A program made the translations under genes and the position numbers. 64,000 bases of DNA from UBA1672 sp046542355 (GTDB taxonomy: Bacteria > Pseudomonadota > Alphaproteobacteria > Micavibrionales > Micavibrionaceae): contig JBKHBN010000002.1 in the NCBI GenBank assembly GCA_046542355.1, forward strand, positions 1 through 64,000, given 5' to 3'. Below are positions 26,115-34,771 of this stretch, piece after piece. Under the pieces are notes generated by a model that was not told the DNA's origin, searched no databases, and worked only from the letters and a program-made list of their open reading frames with translations. Position 1 is the first letter of the stretch. Each line of letters opens with the position of its first letter.

Positions 26115-26948
26115 TTATGCCAAAGCCGCGCGGCGCTGCGCGTTGTAGATATTTTTCCACACAAGATGGGCAATGCGCTCGGCATCCTCGGCAGCCTCGG
26201 CGTTAGGAGAGCGGATCAAAATAGGGGTTTGCGTGCGAATAGTTTCTTTGACCTTTGTATCTGCGCGGATAATACCAGCCAGCGGCGGACTGAGACGCAG
26301 GAAGTTCTCACAGGCCTTGAGCAGGGTTTTGTAGGTCTTTTCTCCCTCGGACTTGCTGGAGGCCATATTCACAACAATATTAATATTCTTGGACATCCCT
26401 GCAGCATTGCCAAGTTTGATGAAAGCGTACGCATCGGTTAATGATGTCGGCTCATCGGTTGAAATAAGCAGAGTAGAGCTGGCCGTTGCCGAGAACATCC
26501 GCACAGTGCGATCAACACCGGCTCCAAGATCCGCGATCACCACATCATATTCACCGGCCAGATCCAAGAGCTGATCACGCAACAAAACAAGCCGTTGACT
26601 GGGAAGAGCTGACAAAGAGGCCTGACCCGAGCGCCCCGCTATAATGTCAAACCCGCCTTCTTCATATTCCTGAACAATCCGATCCAGACCCAGGCGCCCG
26701 CGAATAACGTCATTAAGATCACGCTTTGGCATTAAGCCAAGCTGCACATCAACATTGGCCAGACCCAAATCACCATCAAAAAGCAAAACGCGTTTTCCCA
26801 TCTTCGCAAGCGCATGCGTCAGGGTAATAGAAAACCATGTTTTACCCACACCGCCTTTGCCGCTTGCCACAGCCACAATATTCGTAGCTCTTTGAAACGA
26901 AGAGCCGGAGGGCAAAAGCGTCTTGGTTTTAGCAGTATTTCCTGTCAT
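26115..26948 (-). CDS. flhG: Flagellar number/placement ATPase FlhG (MinD family)
   Basis: This 277-residue MinD-like ATPase has the deviant Walker A KGGVGKT at 31-37, DGDLGLANVD as Walker A', and DVVIADLGAGVDR as Walker B. LLISTDEPTSLTDAYAFIK is typical of FlhG/FleN/YlxH. FlhG restrains FlhF and limits flagellar number. It overlaps flhF by 4 bases (ATGA), implying coupled translation. The start of the downstream FliK-like gene is 42 bases away. Confidence 0.93.
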   Translation of the reverse strand: MTGNTAKTKTLLPSGSSFQRATNIVAVASGKGGVGKTWFSITLTHALAKMGKRVLLFDGDLGLANVDVQLGLMPKRDLNDVIRGRLGLDRIVQEYEEGGFDIIAGRSGQASLSALPSQRLVLLRDQLLDLAGEYDVVIADLGAGVDRTVRMFSATASSTLLISTDEPTSLTDAYAFIKLGNAAGMSKNINIVVNMASSKSEGEKTYKTLLKACENFLRLSPPLAGIIRADTKVKETIRTQTPILIRSPNAEAAEDAERIAHLVWKNIYNAQRRAALA

Positions 26949-27994
26949 GGTCTGGTTCCTGTTTTCTGGCGAACGCCGCTGGAAATGCGGTGGTTCACTA
27001 TATCATCTTTTTCTTCACGGTACAGTCTTGGCATTAACAATTGGGCAAGTGATCTGGGGGAAAGAGGCGTAAGCCCCTGTGCAACTTTGGAGGTCATGCT
27101 GGCATCAGCAAAGCTAAGACTACCGTAATGTGCCGCCGAGAGCAAGCTGCCAAGTCGCCGGGCAATATCAATGCGCGTGGGCATCAGGCTTTTAACCCCG
27201 AGCGTTGCAAAAACGCGCCCCATCTCACCGGCCTCATCGGCATCAACCCCAGCAGGCAAAACAAGCACAGATTCCATATCACCGGCATGCATGAGCCGTG
27301 CCAGCTCTTTAACATCATGCTTGCTAAAGGGGTTTATGCCCGGCGTATCAATAATGACCTGATCACATCGCATCCGCTCTTCATTGCTTAGCGCTCGCAG
27401 CGCTTTAAAATCAGAGGCTGTGTGTAAGCGGGTGCGCAAAACATCAGTTAAGATTCTGAGTTGCTCGATCCCTCCGGCGCGCTTGGTGTCTGTCGAAATA
27501 ACACTGACCTTTAGCCCCTGCATGATACTGCGCGTTGCCAGCTTGGCAACAGCCAGCGTCTTGCCCGAACCCGGAGGGCCAACCATCATAATCGGTTTTG
27601 GATGCCGCCGGGTTGGAAGAGGGCGGAAATTGTATAATTGCTCAAGGGTCGTAACCAGAGCCACAGCAATATCTTCAAACCCCATAGCAGTGGCGCAGGA
27701 AATAAAACTATCCATGACATCTTCAGGAACGCAGTGGCGCAACATCATCTCAGTGAGTTCTTCAGCCACAGCATCAACATCATTTTCCTCGTCATATTGC
27801 AGCCAGCCATCCTCCTCATACATTTGATTGGAATCGCTTTCAAAAGCCGGATCAATCGCAGCCGTGACACGAACGCCGGTTCCATGCACGCGATCCTCAT
27901 TGGTCGCCACAATAACAGCGTCCTCACCCAGGCTTTCCCGGATCATCCGCATGGCCTCGGTCATAGTTTGTGCATGAAAATTTTTTAGCCGCAT
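26945..27994 (-). CDS. flhF: Flagellar placement GTPase FlhF (SRP family)
   Basis: This 349-residue protein opens with MRLKNFHAQTMTEAM and IRESLGEDAVIVATNE, the typical FlhF N-terminus. An acidic linker leads to the NG domain with P-loop GPPGSGKT (about 139-146), STDTKRAGGIEQL and the DTPG motif. FlhF marks the pole where the flagellum is built and recruits FliF. I use the ATG at 27994; an upstream in-frame extension of 48 residues is not conserved-looking and contains a cysteine-rich stretch. It is the first gene of flhF-flhG-(fliK-like). Confidence 0.93.
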   Translation of the reverse strand: MRLKNFHAQTMTEAMRMIRESLGEDAVIVATNEDRVHGTGVRVTAAIDPAFESDSNQMYEEDGWLQYDEENDVDAVAEELTEMMLRHCVPEDVMDSFISCATAMGFEDIAVALVTTLEQLYNFRPLPTRRHPKPIMMVGPPGSGKTLAVAKLATRSIMQGLKVSVISTDTKRAGGIEQLRILTDVLRTRLHTASDFKALRALSNEERMRCDQVIIDTPGINPFSKHDVKELARLMHAGDMESVLVLPAGVDADEAGEMGRVFATLGVKSLMPTRIDIARRLGSLLSAAHYGSLSFADASMTSKVAQGLTPLSPRSLAQLLMPRLYREEKDDIVNHRISSGVRQKTGTRP

Positions 27995-28155
27995 GAAATA
28001 GAAATTACCTGAATCAGTACAAAAACATGATTGCCCCTTAAATTCTATACTAGAGCATAACAGGAAAAAAATGCTACCATCTTTGTCGAATCTTTTACAT
28101 GTTTTTTCAATTTTGTGAGAAAAAAGCTTAACACACAATCTTTTATGGAGGCCTT

Positions 28156-28761
28156 ATGGCACATTCGGTTCAAAGAAACAGGAAACCTGTCTATATTATG
28201 CTGCTCTTGGCGGTTACGGCAACAAGCGGCTATGCACTGCTGACATCTGATAAAACGGCGCAGGCAACCGTCGGCGGTGAGACAATCACGAAAGCGCGGC
28301 TTGATCAATTTTATAAGGAATCAATATCCGCACAACTGACTGGTGCCAAAGAAGCCACGGCCTTTATGCAAGAGCATTTGCACGACGATTTTGAAACAAT
28401 CATGCACGTGAAGTCACAAATGGGCAGGGCTCCCGCGCAAGAAGACAAAATAGCAATGACCAAGGAACAGTTCTTGCAAAATACCGAGCAGGCTTACAAA
28501 GTAGGAGAGATAAAGGATATCGACACCGAAATTCTGTCCTATGAAATTACCGAAGGAGGGCGCGAGGTAACTGTCCAGGATGTTACGCATACTATGGTAC
28601 ATGTGCCGGTTAATGTCGAAGGCTACAAGCCTGAAATATTCAGCCTCCGCCAGAAGATAGAATGCGACAATCTGTATGTTCTTAATGACACGAACACCCT
28701 CCAGCTCAAATCCGGTACATGTGATGTCGATGGCATGATGGAAAAAATTGAAAGACCCTAG
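28156..28761 (+). CDS. Membrane-anchored protein of unknown function
   Basis: I do not recognise this 201-residue protein. It has a basic N-terminus, one hydrophobic segment (about 12-29, VYIMLLLAVTATSGYALL) and a mostly polar remainder, so it is probably anchored in the inner membrane facing the periplasm. A helical region (about 45-110) is followed by strands with two cysteines near the C-terminus (IECDNL and GTCDVDG) that could form a disulfide. GGAGG lies just upstream of the ATG. It is the only plus-strand gene between flhF and flhA, divergent from flhF and ending 9 bases from the flhA stop. Confidence 0.55.
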   Translation: MAHSVQRNRKPVYIMLLLAVTATSGYALLTSDKTAQATVGGETITKARLDQFYKESISAQLTGAKEATAFMQEHLHDDFETIMHVKSQMGRAPAQEDKIAMTKEQFLQNTEQAYKVGEIKDIDTEILSYEITEGGREVTVQDVTHTMVHVPVNVEGYKPEIFSLRQKIECDNLYVLNDTNTLQLKSGTCDVDGMMEKIERP

Positions 28762-28773
28762 CTACACTATCTA
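28762..28773. repeat. TAGATAGTGT motif copy at the flhA stop codon
   Basis: On the minus strand the flhA stop codon TAG is the first part of TAGATAGTGTAG (10 bases identical to the terminal motif of the element at 40389-40662). The rest of the element is not visible here. Confidence 0.4.
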
Positions 28774-30918
28774 AACCTGCCCCATAGTCTTGATCTTGGC
28801 CTTTGGATGGATTTCACTTTGTGACATGACAACGGTCTGCGGGCGGAATCGCTCAATGACCGACCTGACATAAGGACGCACAAGCGGCGAGGTTAACAAA
28901 ACGGGGTTCACAGATTGTGCAGCCAGCTCGTTATATTTGTCTCGCAAGATATTGATAAAGTCCTGAAGCTTGCTGGGAGGCATAGCCAGTTGTTGCTCTT
29001 CGCCATCACCAACCAGATATTCGATAAAGTTCTGCTCCCACTCCGGTGAGAGCGTCACAAGTATAAGCACTCCAGACAAATCCGCATGGGCATCACAGAG
29101 CTGGCGTGAGAGGCGCCTGCGAACATGTTCCGTAATGCGCGCCAGACTTTTCGTATAGCCCGTTGCTTCAGACACGCCTTCCAAAATGGCAGCCAGATCA
29201 CGGATAGAAACGCGCTCCATCAAGAGGTTCTGTAATATACGCTGCAATCCTCCCACCGTGATCTGCCCCGGAATAACATCAGCAACAAGCTTTTGATAAT
29301 CCTGCGGCAACTCATTCAAGAGCTTTTGCGTTTCCGCATAATTAAGCAAATCGGACATATTATCCTTAATAATCTCCGTAATATGCGTGGTGATAACAGT
29401 GGGCGCATCCACAACGGTATATCCCTTGAAGTGAGCTTCTTCGCGGTATTGTTCCTGTATCCACATTGCCGGCAGGCCAAATGTAGGTTCAATGGTATTT
29501 TCTCCGGGTAAATTGATTTTCGCTCCTGTCGGATCCATACATAAGAGCATATTGGCGCGCACTTCACCGCGTCCGGCATCAATTTCCTTGATGCTGACAC
29601 AATAAGCGTTGGCCGCCAGTTGCAAGTTATCCTGAATACGTACAGCCGGCAGGACATAGCCCATATCCTCGGCCAGTTGGCGCCGCAGTCCCTTAATCTG
29701 GTCGGTCAGCTTGTTCCCGCCATCACCTTGCACAAGCGGGAGCAATCCATAACCAAGCTCCAGACGAATTGTGTCCATGGCCAGCGCCTTGGCTATGGGC
29801 TCTTCGGCAGGAGCTCCGCCTCCGGGTTCACCGGGCTTTGGTTTGCGCGTAGCAGCCTTAGCCGCTTCCTCCATCTCCATGTTGCGCTGATAGGCAAAAA
29901 AGGCCAATGTCCCCGTGATACCTGAAAGTGTAGCAAAGGGAAAAAAGGGAATCGCAGGAACAAGCCCCAAAGTTAGCATCAGTCCCGCGCTCATGGCCAG
30001 AGCATTGGGGTAGCGGCTGATTTGCTCAAACAAAGCCTGCTCGGCAGAACCCTCGACCCCGGCTTTTGAAACCAGAAGACCGGCTGATACAGAAACAACC
30101 AGAGCCGGAATCTGGCTGACCAGACCATCACCAATAGTAAGAATTGTATAGTTCGATGCCGCTTCAGCCAGCGTCATATCTTGCATGACCGTTCCAATAA
30201 CAATTCCGCCAATAATATTGACAAAAACAATAAGTAATCCGGCAATGGCATCACCGCGTACAAACTTGGCCGCACCATCCATCGCGCCGTAAAACGTACT
30301 TTCGCCCTCTAAATTCTTACGCCTGATCTTGGCTTCTTCTTCTGTAATCATGCCAGAGGAAAGATCGCTGTCGATGGCCATTTGCTTGCCGGGCATAGAG
30401 TCAAGAGCAAAACGCGCTGCAACTTCGGCAATGCGCCCTGAACCCTTGGTGATGACAACAAAATTAACAATCACAAGGATAGAAAAGACAATCGCACCGA
30501 TGACGTAATTGCTGCCTATGATAAAGGTTCCAAAGGCTTCGATTATCCCTCCGGCGGCAGAACGGCCTGTATGGCCATATTCCAGAATAAGGCGCGTAGA
30601 AGCAATGTTCAGCCCCAGCCTGAGTGAGGTGCTGACCAGCAAAACGGTCGGAAAGGTCGAAAATTCCAAAGGCGTCTGAATGAATAATACTGTCATCAAT
30701 ATTAAAACGGAAAAGGTAATAGAGATAGACAGCCCTGCATCCAGCATAACAGGCGGCATCGGCACCAGCATAAACATGATGATGGCAATCACGCCAAAGG
30801 CAAACAACACATCAGTGCGCACCAGATTTGATAATCCGGCAGAAGCCATGCTGCCAGCGCCTCCGGCGTGAGGGGGTGAACCGGTGGAAGGCTTAGCTTT
30901 AGTGGGTGTTTGCGCCAT
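28771..30918 (-). CDS. flhA: Flagellar export gate protein FlhA
   Basis: This 715-residue core of the flagellar type III export gate has an N-terminal half with eight predicted membrane segments. It includes the FHIPEP-type signature region VITKGSGRIAEVAARFALDSMPGKQMAIDSDL. The C-terminal half is the cytoplasmic domain that binds chaperone-substrate complexes. I use the ATG at 30918, which gives a normal length. A GTG at 31080 preceded by AGGAG overlapping the flbD stop would add 54 residues including a hydrophobic stretch. It follows flbD directly, so the two are probably co-transcribed. Confidence 0.95.
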   Translation of the reverse strand: MAQTPTKAKPSTGSPPHAGGAGSMASAGLSNLVRTDVLFAFGVIAIIMFMLVPMPPVMLDAGLSISITFSVLILMTVLFIQTPLEFSTFPTVLLVSTSLRLGLNIASTRLILEYGHTGRSAAGGIIEAFGTFIIGSNYVIGAIVFSILVIVNFVVITKGSGRIAEVAARFALDSMPGKQMAIDSDLSSGMITEEEAKIRRKNLEGESTFYGAMDGAAKFVRGDAIAGLLIVFVNIIGGIVIGTVMQDMTLAEAASNYTILTIGDGLVSQIPALVVSVSAGLLVSKAGVEGSAEQALFEQISRYPNALAMSAGLMLTLGLVPAIPFFPFATLSGITGTLAFFAYQRNMEMEEAAKAATRKPKPGEPGGGAPAEEPIAKALAMDTIRLELGYGLLPLVQGDGGNKLTDQIKGLRRQLAEDMGYVLPAVRIQDNLQLAANAYCVSIKEIDAGRGEVRANMLLCMDPTGAKINLPGENTIEPTFGLPAMWIQEQYREEAHFKGYTVVDAPTVITTHITEIIKDNMSDLLNYAETQKLLNELPQDYQKLVADVIPGQITVGGLQRILQNLLMERVSIRDLAAILEGVSEATGYTKSLARITEHVRRRLSRQLCDAHADLSGVLILVTLSPEWEQNFIEYLVGDGEEQQLAMPPSKLQDFINILRDKYNELAAQSVNPVLLTSPLVRPYVRSVIERFRPQTVVMSQSEIHPKAKIKTMGQV

Positions 30919-31094
30919 AAAAAAACATAACCATAAGAAAAAGAAATAAGAATGAAAAAACGGCCAATCAGGCACTGGCACGAAAGCCAGCGCACTCAAC
31001 ACAAAAAGCGCTTGTTCACACACACGCGCACCCCAAGTGTAGCGCGACACACGGCGCAGCGCAAACACTTCTTGTACCACAATTAAATGTGCTC

Positions 31095-32510
31095 CTAGCT
31101 AGCGTTGCCCGCAGCCGGAACGTCAACACCATCGTGCTTGTACTGATTAAGCTTGTTGCGCAGCGTGCGAATCGAAATCCCGAGAATATTGGCAGCGTGC
31201 GTCCGGTTTCCCAGACAATGATCCAATGTATTGAGAATCATATCACGCTCAACATCCGCAATGGTGCGGCCAATCATGGATTCGATCCCGCCGGGATTTT
31301 GCACCGAAGCGCTAGATGCGCCAGAAGAGTTTTGAGGGCTTGCACTGGAAACACCCGCAGGATCAGGCGCGCTTTGAGGAGAAGGGGTATCAGCGGCAAC
31401 GCTCGATAAATTCGGGCTTTGAATAAAGACAGCATCAGATTCAATCTCATTTTGCGCCGACATAAGCACAGCGCGGTGCATCGTATTTTCCAGCTCGCGG
31501 ATATTGCCGCGCCAATTGCAGGCTTTTAATTTGGCCAGAGCTTCCTCGGAAACGGCCTTGCGCTCAAGACCATTGGCTTCAGAAAATTTATCGGCAAAAA
31601 ACTGGGATAAACGGGCAATATCACTGGGGCGCTCGCGCAAGGGGGGCAGCGCAAGGTTGACCACATTAAGGCGGAAATAAAGGTCTTCCCGAAACTCACC
31701 CTTGCGCACTGAATCTTCAAGATTCCTGTTCGATGTTGCAATAATGCGTACATCCACCTTAACAGCATTGTTGCTCCCGATACGGGTAATCTCCTTTTCC
31801 TGAATAGCGCGCAATAGCTTAGCCTGAAGAAGAGGGTGCATCTCACTGACCTCATCGAGCAATAACGTGCCCGTATGCGCCTCCTCAAATTTCCCGATGC
31901 GCCGGTTTGTCGCTCCTGTAAAGGCTCCTTTCTCATGGCCGAATAATTCTGATTCCAGAAGGTTTTCAGGAATCGCAGCACAATTCACAGCAATAAAAGG
32001 AGCGCTGTTGCGCTTGGATTTGTTGTGGATATGGCGCGACATGACTTCTTTACCTGTGCCCGATTCCCCCGTAATCAAAATCGTGGCTTCCGAAGGCGCA
32101 ACTTTGTTGGCCATTGTAACCACGACTTTCATGGAAGGATCATCGGCAATCATGGCATTATTTTCTTCACTCACAGCCTCAAGTACAGCCGCGATCAGCT
32201 CCGCATCCGGTGGAAGAGGGACGTATTCTTTAGCACCATCTTGAATAGCCTTCACAGCCGAGCGCGCATCTGTACCGATACCGCACGCCACAACAGGCAT
32301 ATGGATTCGCTCTGTTTTTAGTCGCTCAACAAACTCCCCGATCTTTTGCTTGACATCAACCATGGCCAGATCAGCGCCCTTGCCATTAAGTAGTGCACCT
32401 AGCGCTTCTTCTGTGTCCTCGCAATGGACAACCTTTGCACCGCGCTGAAGGGCAATTTTCCCGGCTTGTGATATATGTCCATCGAGACGACCAACGATCA
32501 TTAAACGCAT
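31095..32510 (-). CDS. flbD: Sigma-54-dependent flagellar activator FlbD
   Basis: This 471-residue NtrC-family activator has a receiver-like domain at 1-115, a sigma-54-interaction AAA+ domain with Walker A GESGTGKE (148-155) and GAFTGA (195-200), and a Fis-type helix-turn-helix at the C-terminus (THAANILGISIRTLRNKL). The receiver keeps a central Asp52 but lacks the usual acidic pair and the conserved Lys, as in Caulobacter FlbD, which works with FliX instead of a classical kinase. It is encoded downstream of fliFGHN and motA, as in the Caulobacter fliF operon except for motA. Three sigma-54 promoters in this window are likely targets. Confidence 0.93.
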   Translation of the reverse strand: MRLMIVGRLDGHISQAGKIALQRGAKVVHCEDTEEALGALLNGKGADLAMVDVKQKIGEFVERLKTERIHMPVVACGIGTDARSAVKAIQDGAKEYVPLPPDAELIAAVLEAVSEENNAMIADDPSMKVVVTMANKVAPSEATILITGESGTGKEVMSRHIHNKSKRNSAPFIAVNCAAIPENLLESELFGHEKGAFTGATNRRIGKFEEAHTGTLLLDEVSEMHPLLQAKLLRAIQEKEITRIGSNNAVKVDVRIIATSNRNLEDSVRKGEFREDLYFRLNVVNLALPPLRERPSDIARLSQFFADKFSEANGLERKAVSEEALAKLKACNWRGNIRELENTMHRAVLMSAQNEIESDAVFIQSPNLSSVAADTPSPQSAPDPAGVSSASPQNSSGASSASVQNPGGIESMIGRTIADVERDMILNTLDHCLGNRTHAANILGISIRTLRNKLNQYKHDGVDVPAAGNAS

Positions 32511-32647
32511 TTATAAAGTGCTCCTGTAATCTTGTTGTACTGAGATGTGCTGTAGATCCGGAGTTCTAAACACCACCCTCTGCCCACCCTGTGACCCATA
32601 TGCATATAGCAGAGCTGCGCCATTGAATAAAGAGGTTTGACAGGAAA

Positions 32648-33487
32648 CTACTGGAAATAGGCAATGCGCAAGGAAGGCGGCAATAGACCGTTAATAATCA
32701 TCTCAAGATTTCGCGGATTTTCCTGCTTAATCATGGATAAGGCGGTTTTCAGTGACATGGTTTTGGCCATAGCCTGATCGGCAACATTCTTCTCCACTTT
32801 TGCCGCCAGCGGAGACATCACAACCGTCCCTAATATAGCGCCATAAAACGTAGTCAGCAAAGCAACCGCCATCGCCGGCCCAATCGCCTCGGGGTTTTCC
32901 AGCTCTGCAAGCATCTGCACAAGCCCGACCAGCGTCCCGATCAGACCCATCGCAGGCGCAACTTCTGAGGCGCGTCTTAATATACTGGCCGCCCGCTTCC
33001 CGCGCTCTTCTTCTTGCGCGATATCCTGCTCTAAAATACGTTTAATATCATCATGGTCATACCCGTCAGTAACCATCCCCAGCGCATACATGAGAAACGG
33101 TTCGTTACCGGTTTGGTTTTCATAGGCAGCCATGCTGAGCAAGCCCTTTTTACGCGCAATCACCGCCAGATCAACCATGCTTGTCGCCAGGGCAGGGATA
33201 TCGCGTACAGGCCTCATAAACGAGGTCATGATAACGCCAGCAGATTGTCTAAGTTCCATCGCTGTATAGGGAATAAAACTCGCTGTCATCGTACCAAGCA
33301 CAACAATCATGACAGCAGGGCCATTGATAAAATTGGCATCACTTTGCCCCATGGCAATAGCGCCGACAATAAGAGACAAAGACAAAATCAGCCCAAGAAT
33401 CGTAACGGGATCAACAGCTTTGCGCACAGTAGGTACATGAACGCTTGGCAGGCCTGCATCTGTTTGCTGTTGTATATCTGACGCCAT
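32648..33487 (-). CDS. motA: Flagellar motor stator protein MotA (PomA-like)
   Basis: This 279-residue inner-membrane protein has four membrane segments (about 29-48, 55-75, 165-190 and 200-222) with a large cytoplasmic loop between the second and third. APAMGLIGTLVGLVQML and IGPAMAVALLTTFYGAILG are the conserved stator core with the functional prolines. The sequence is closer to PomA/MotP-type subunits than to E. coli MotA, but ion specificity cannot be read reliably. Its MotB partner is encoded 24 kb away at 57205-58050. It lies between fliN and flbD. Confidence 0.92.
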   Translation of the reverse strand: MASDIQQQTDAGLPSVHVPTVRKAVDPVTILGLILSLSLIVGAIAMGQSDANFINGPAVMIVVLGTMTASFIPYTAMELRQSAGVIMTSFMRPVRDIPALATSMVDLAVIARKKGLLSMAAYENQTGNEPFLMYALGMVTDGYDHDDIKRILEQDIAQEEERGKRAASILRRASEVAPAMGLIGTLVGLVQMLAELENPEAIGPAMAVALLTTFYGAILGTVVMSPLAAKVEKNVADQAMAKTMSLKTALSMIKQENPRNLEMIINGLLPPSLRIAYFQ

Positions 33488-33614
33488 ATAATTCTATCCA
33501 AATCCTGTTCTAAACCACGTGAGTCGCTCGCACAGCCCAATTTTAAAATGAAAAAAACTCCAGAAAAAACACGCAGAAAAAAACTAAAAAGGCTCGCGCT
33601 CGCCTCTTAAGAAC

Positions 33615-33645
33615 CGTTCCTGAATTAGCGAAAAGCCTAGGAACG
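33615..33645 (-). terminator. Hairpin at the end of fliN, possible attenuator
   Basis: CGTTCCT (33615-33621) is complementary to AGGAACG (33639-33645), and the distal arm overlaps the fliN stop codon. No T-run follows on the minus strand, so this is more likely a processing or stability hairpin than a true terminator before motA. Confidence 0.3.
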
Positions 33646-34020
33646 ATCAGATTTAACAATCTCGGTCATTGTAATGCCCAATTTATCTTCCACAACAACA
33701 ACCTCCCCGCGGGCAACAAGACGGTTATTAACGTATATATCAATGGCTTCGCCGACCTTTCTGTCCAGCTCCACCACCGCACCCCGGCCCAGTTTCAAAA
33801 GCTGGCTGACTTGCATGGTTGAGCTTCCAAGAACAGCAGAAACATTAACAGGAATATCATAAATGGCCGTAACATCACTGGCCATAGCCTCGCCGATAGC
33901 ATAATCCTGTTTATCATGATTTTGAATCTCTTCAGGTTCCTCGATTTCATTATAATCGAGATCACCATGAGAGCCTTCCTCAGCCGACGCGGCATTCGGA
34001 TCTTCGTTTTCCTCACTCAT
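33637..34020 (-). CDS. fliN: Flagellar switch protein FliN
   Basis: This 127-residue protein has an acidic N-terminal tail (about 1-50) followed by a complete SpoA domain: IYDIPVNVSAVLG, LKLGRGAVVELDRKVGEAID and NNRLVARGEVVVVEDKLGI. FliN lines the bottom of the C-ring and binds FliH during export. It overlaps the end of fliH by 8 bases. The order fliF-fliG-fliH-fliN-(motA)-flbD resembles the Caulobacter operon. Confidence 0.94.
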   Translation of the reverse strand: MSEENEDPNAASAEEGSHGDLDYNEIEEPEEIQNHDKQDYAIGEAMASDVTAIYDIPVNVSAVLGSSTMQVSQLLKLGRGAVVELDRKVGEAIDIYVNNRLVARGEVVVVEDKLGITMTEIVKSDRS

Positions 34021-34765
34021 CTATAGGTTCTCCAGATGTACTTTTTTCTCCCGATGCGCGCATGTCCTCAGCCAGAGCCTCATGAGAACCGTCTGCATGA
34101 GTGTTATCATGAAGACTAAAGCCGCGATCTGCAAGAGATTGATGTAATATATTAAAGATTTTTTCATTAATCGCACTGCGATCACATAATAGACCGCCGC
34201 CCGGCCAACTAATGCGGCAGGCATATTCGGGAAGAGAGGGTGTGGATTTAAAAGCAATGCGCTTATTTAGCATTTCGGCATGCTCTTCCAAAAGTTTGGA
34301 TACGGGGGTAAACACAGAATCATTAAGCTCAATTTGAATATCATCAGGCACAAGATAATCAGCCAAGGAATCCGCAATAGCAACGCTAAGCTCGTTCACG
34401 CCATGTGCGCTCATATATGTCGGGAAAGCTTTTGTGAATATTTCAGCAGCCAGAAGCGTTGCATTTTCTTCATAGTCCTTGCGGCGTTTTTCTTCTGCGG
34501 CAAAAAGCACCCCAACGTCTTGTTCAATCTTTTTCAAAAGAGTAAGTGTTGTATGGTTCATGCTCTCAAGGCTCTCTTGTAAACCGGCACTTTTTCCTTC
34601 CTCGTAAGCTTGCCTGCGCGCAGCTTCCATTTCTTCACGGGAAAATTCAGGGACTTGCGCACGTTCTTCCTCTGATAAGGGCAGATCCTCATCAAATATA
34701 TTCTCATCAAAGAAAAAAGGCTGGCTTTTCACTGTATTGGTATAATCCCTTTTAAACCCGATCAA
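34013..34765 (-). CDS. fliH: Flagellar export regulator FliH
   Basis: This 250-residue protein has a charged N-terminal coil (EEMEAARRQAYEEGKSAG) with the A/G-rich heptads usual before the FliH core. The C-terminal domain has WPGGGLLCDRSAINEKI. FliH (FlbE in Caulobacter) dimerises, restrains FliI and docks it on FliN. The reading frame starts at a TTG (34765) with AAGG four to five bases upstream, 6 bases after the fliG stop; no ATG is available before residue 47. The position between fliG and fliN supports the call. Confidence 0.85.
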   Translation of the reverse strand: MIGFKRDYTNTVKSQPFFFDENIFDEDLPLSEEERAQVPEFSREEMEAARRQAYEEGKSAGLQESLESMNHTTLTLLKKIEQDVGVLFAAEEKRRKDYEENATLLAAEIFTKAFPTYMSAHGVNELSVAIADSLADYLVPDDIQIELNDSVFTPVSKLLEEHAEMLNKRIAFKSTPSLPEYACRISWPGGGLLCDRSAINEKIFNILHQSLADRGFSLHDNTHADGSHEALAEDMRASGEKSTSGEPIDE

Positions 34766-34771
34766 CAGACC

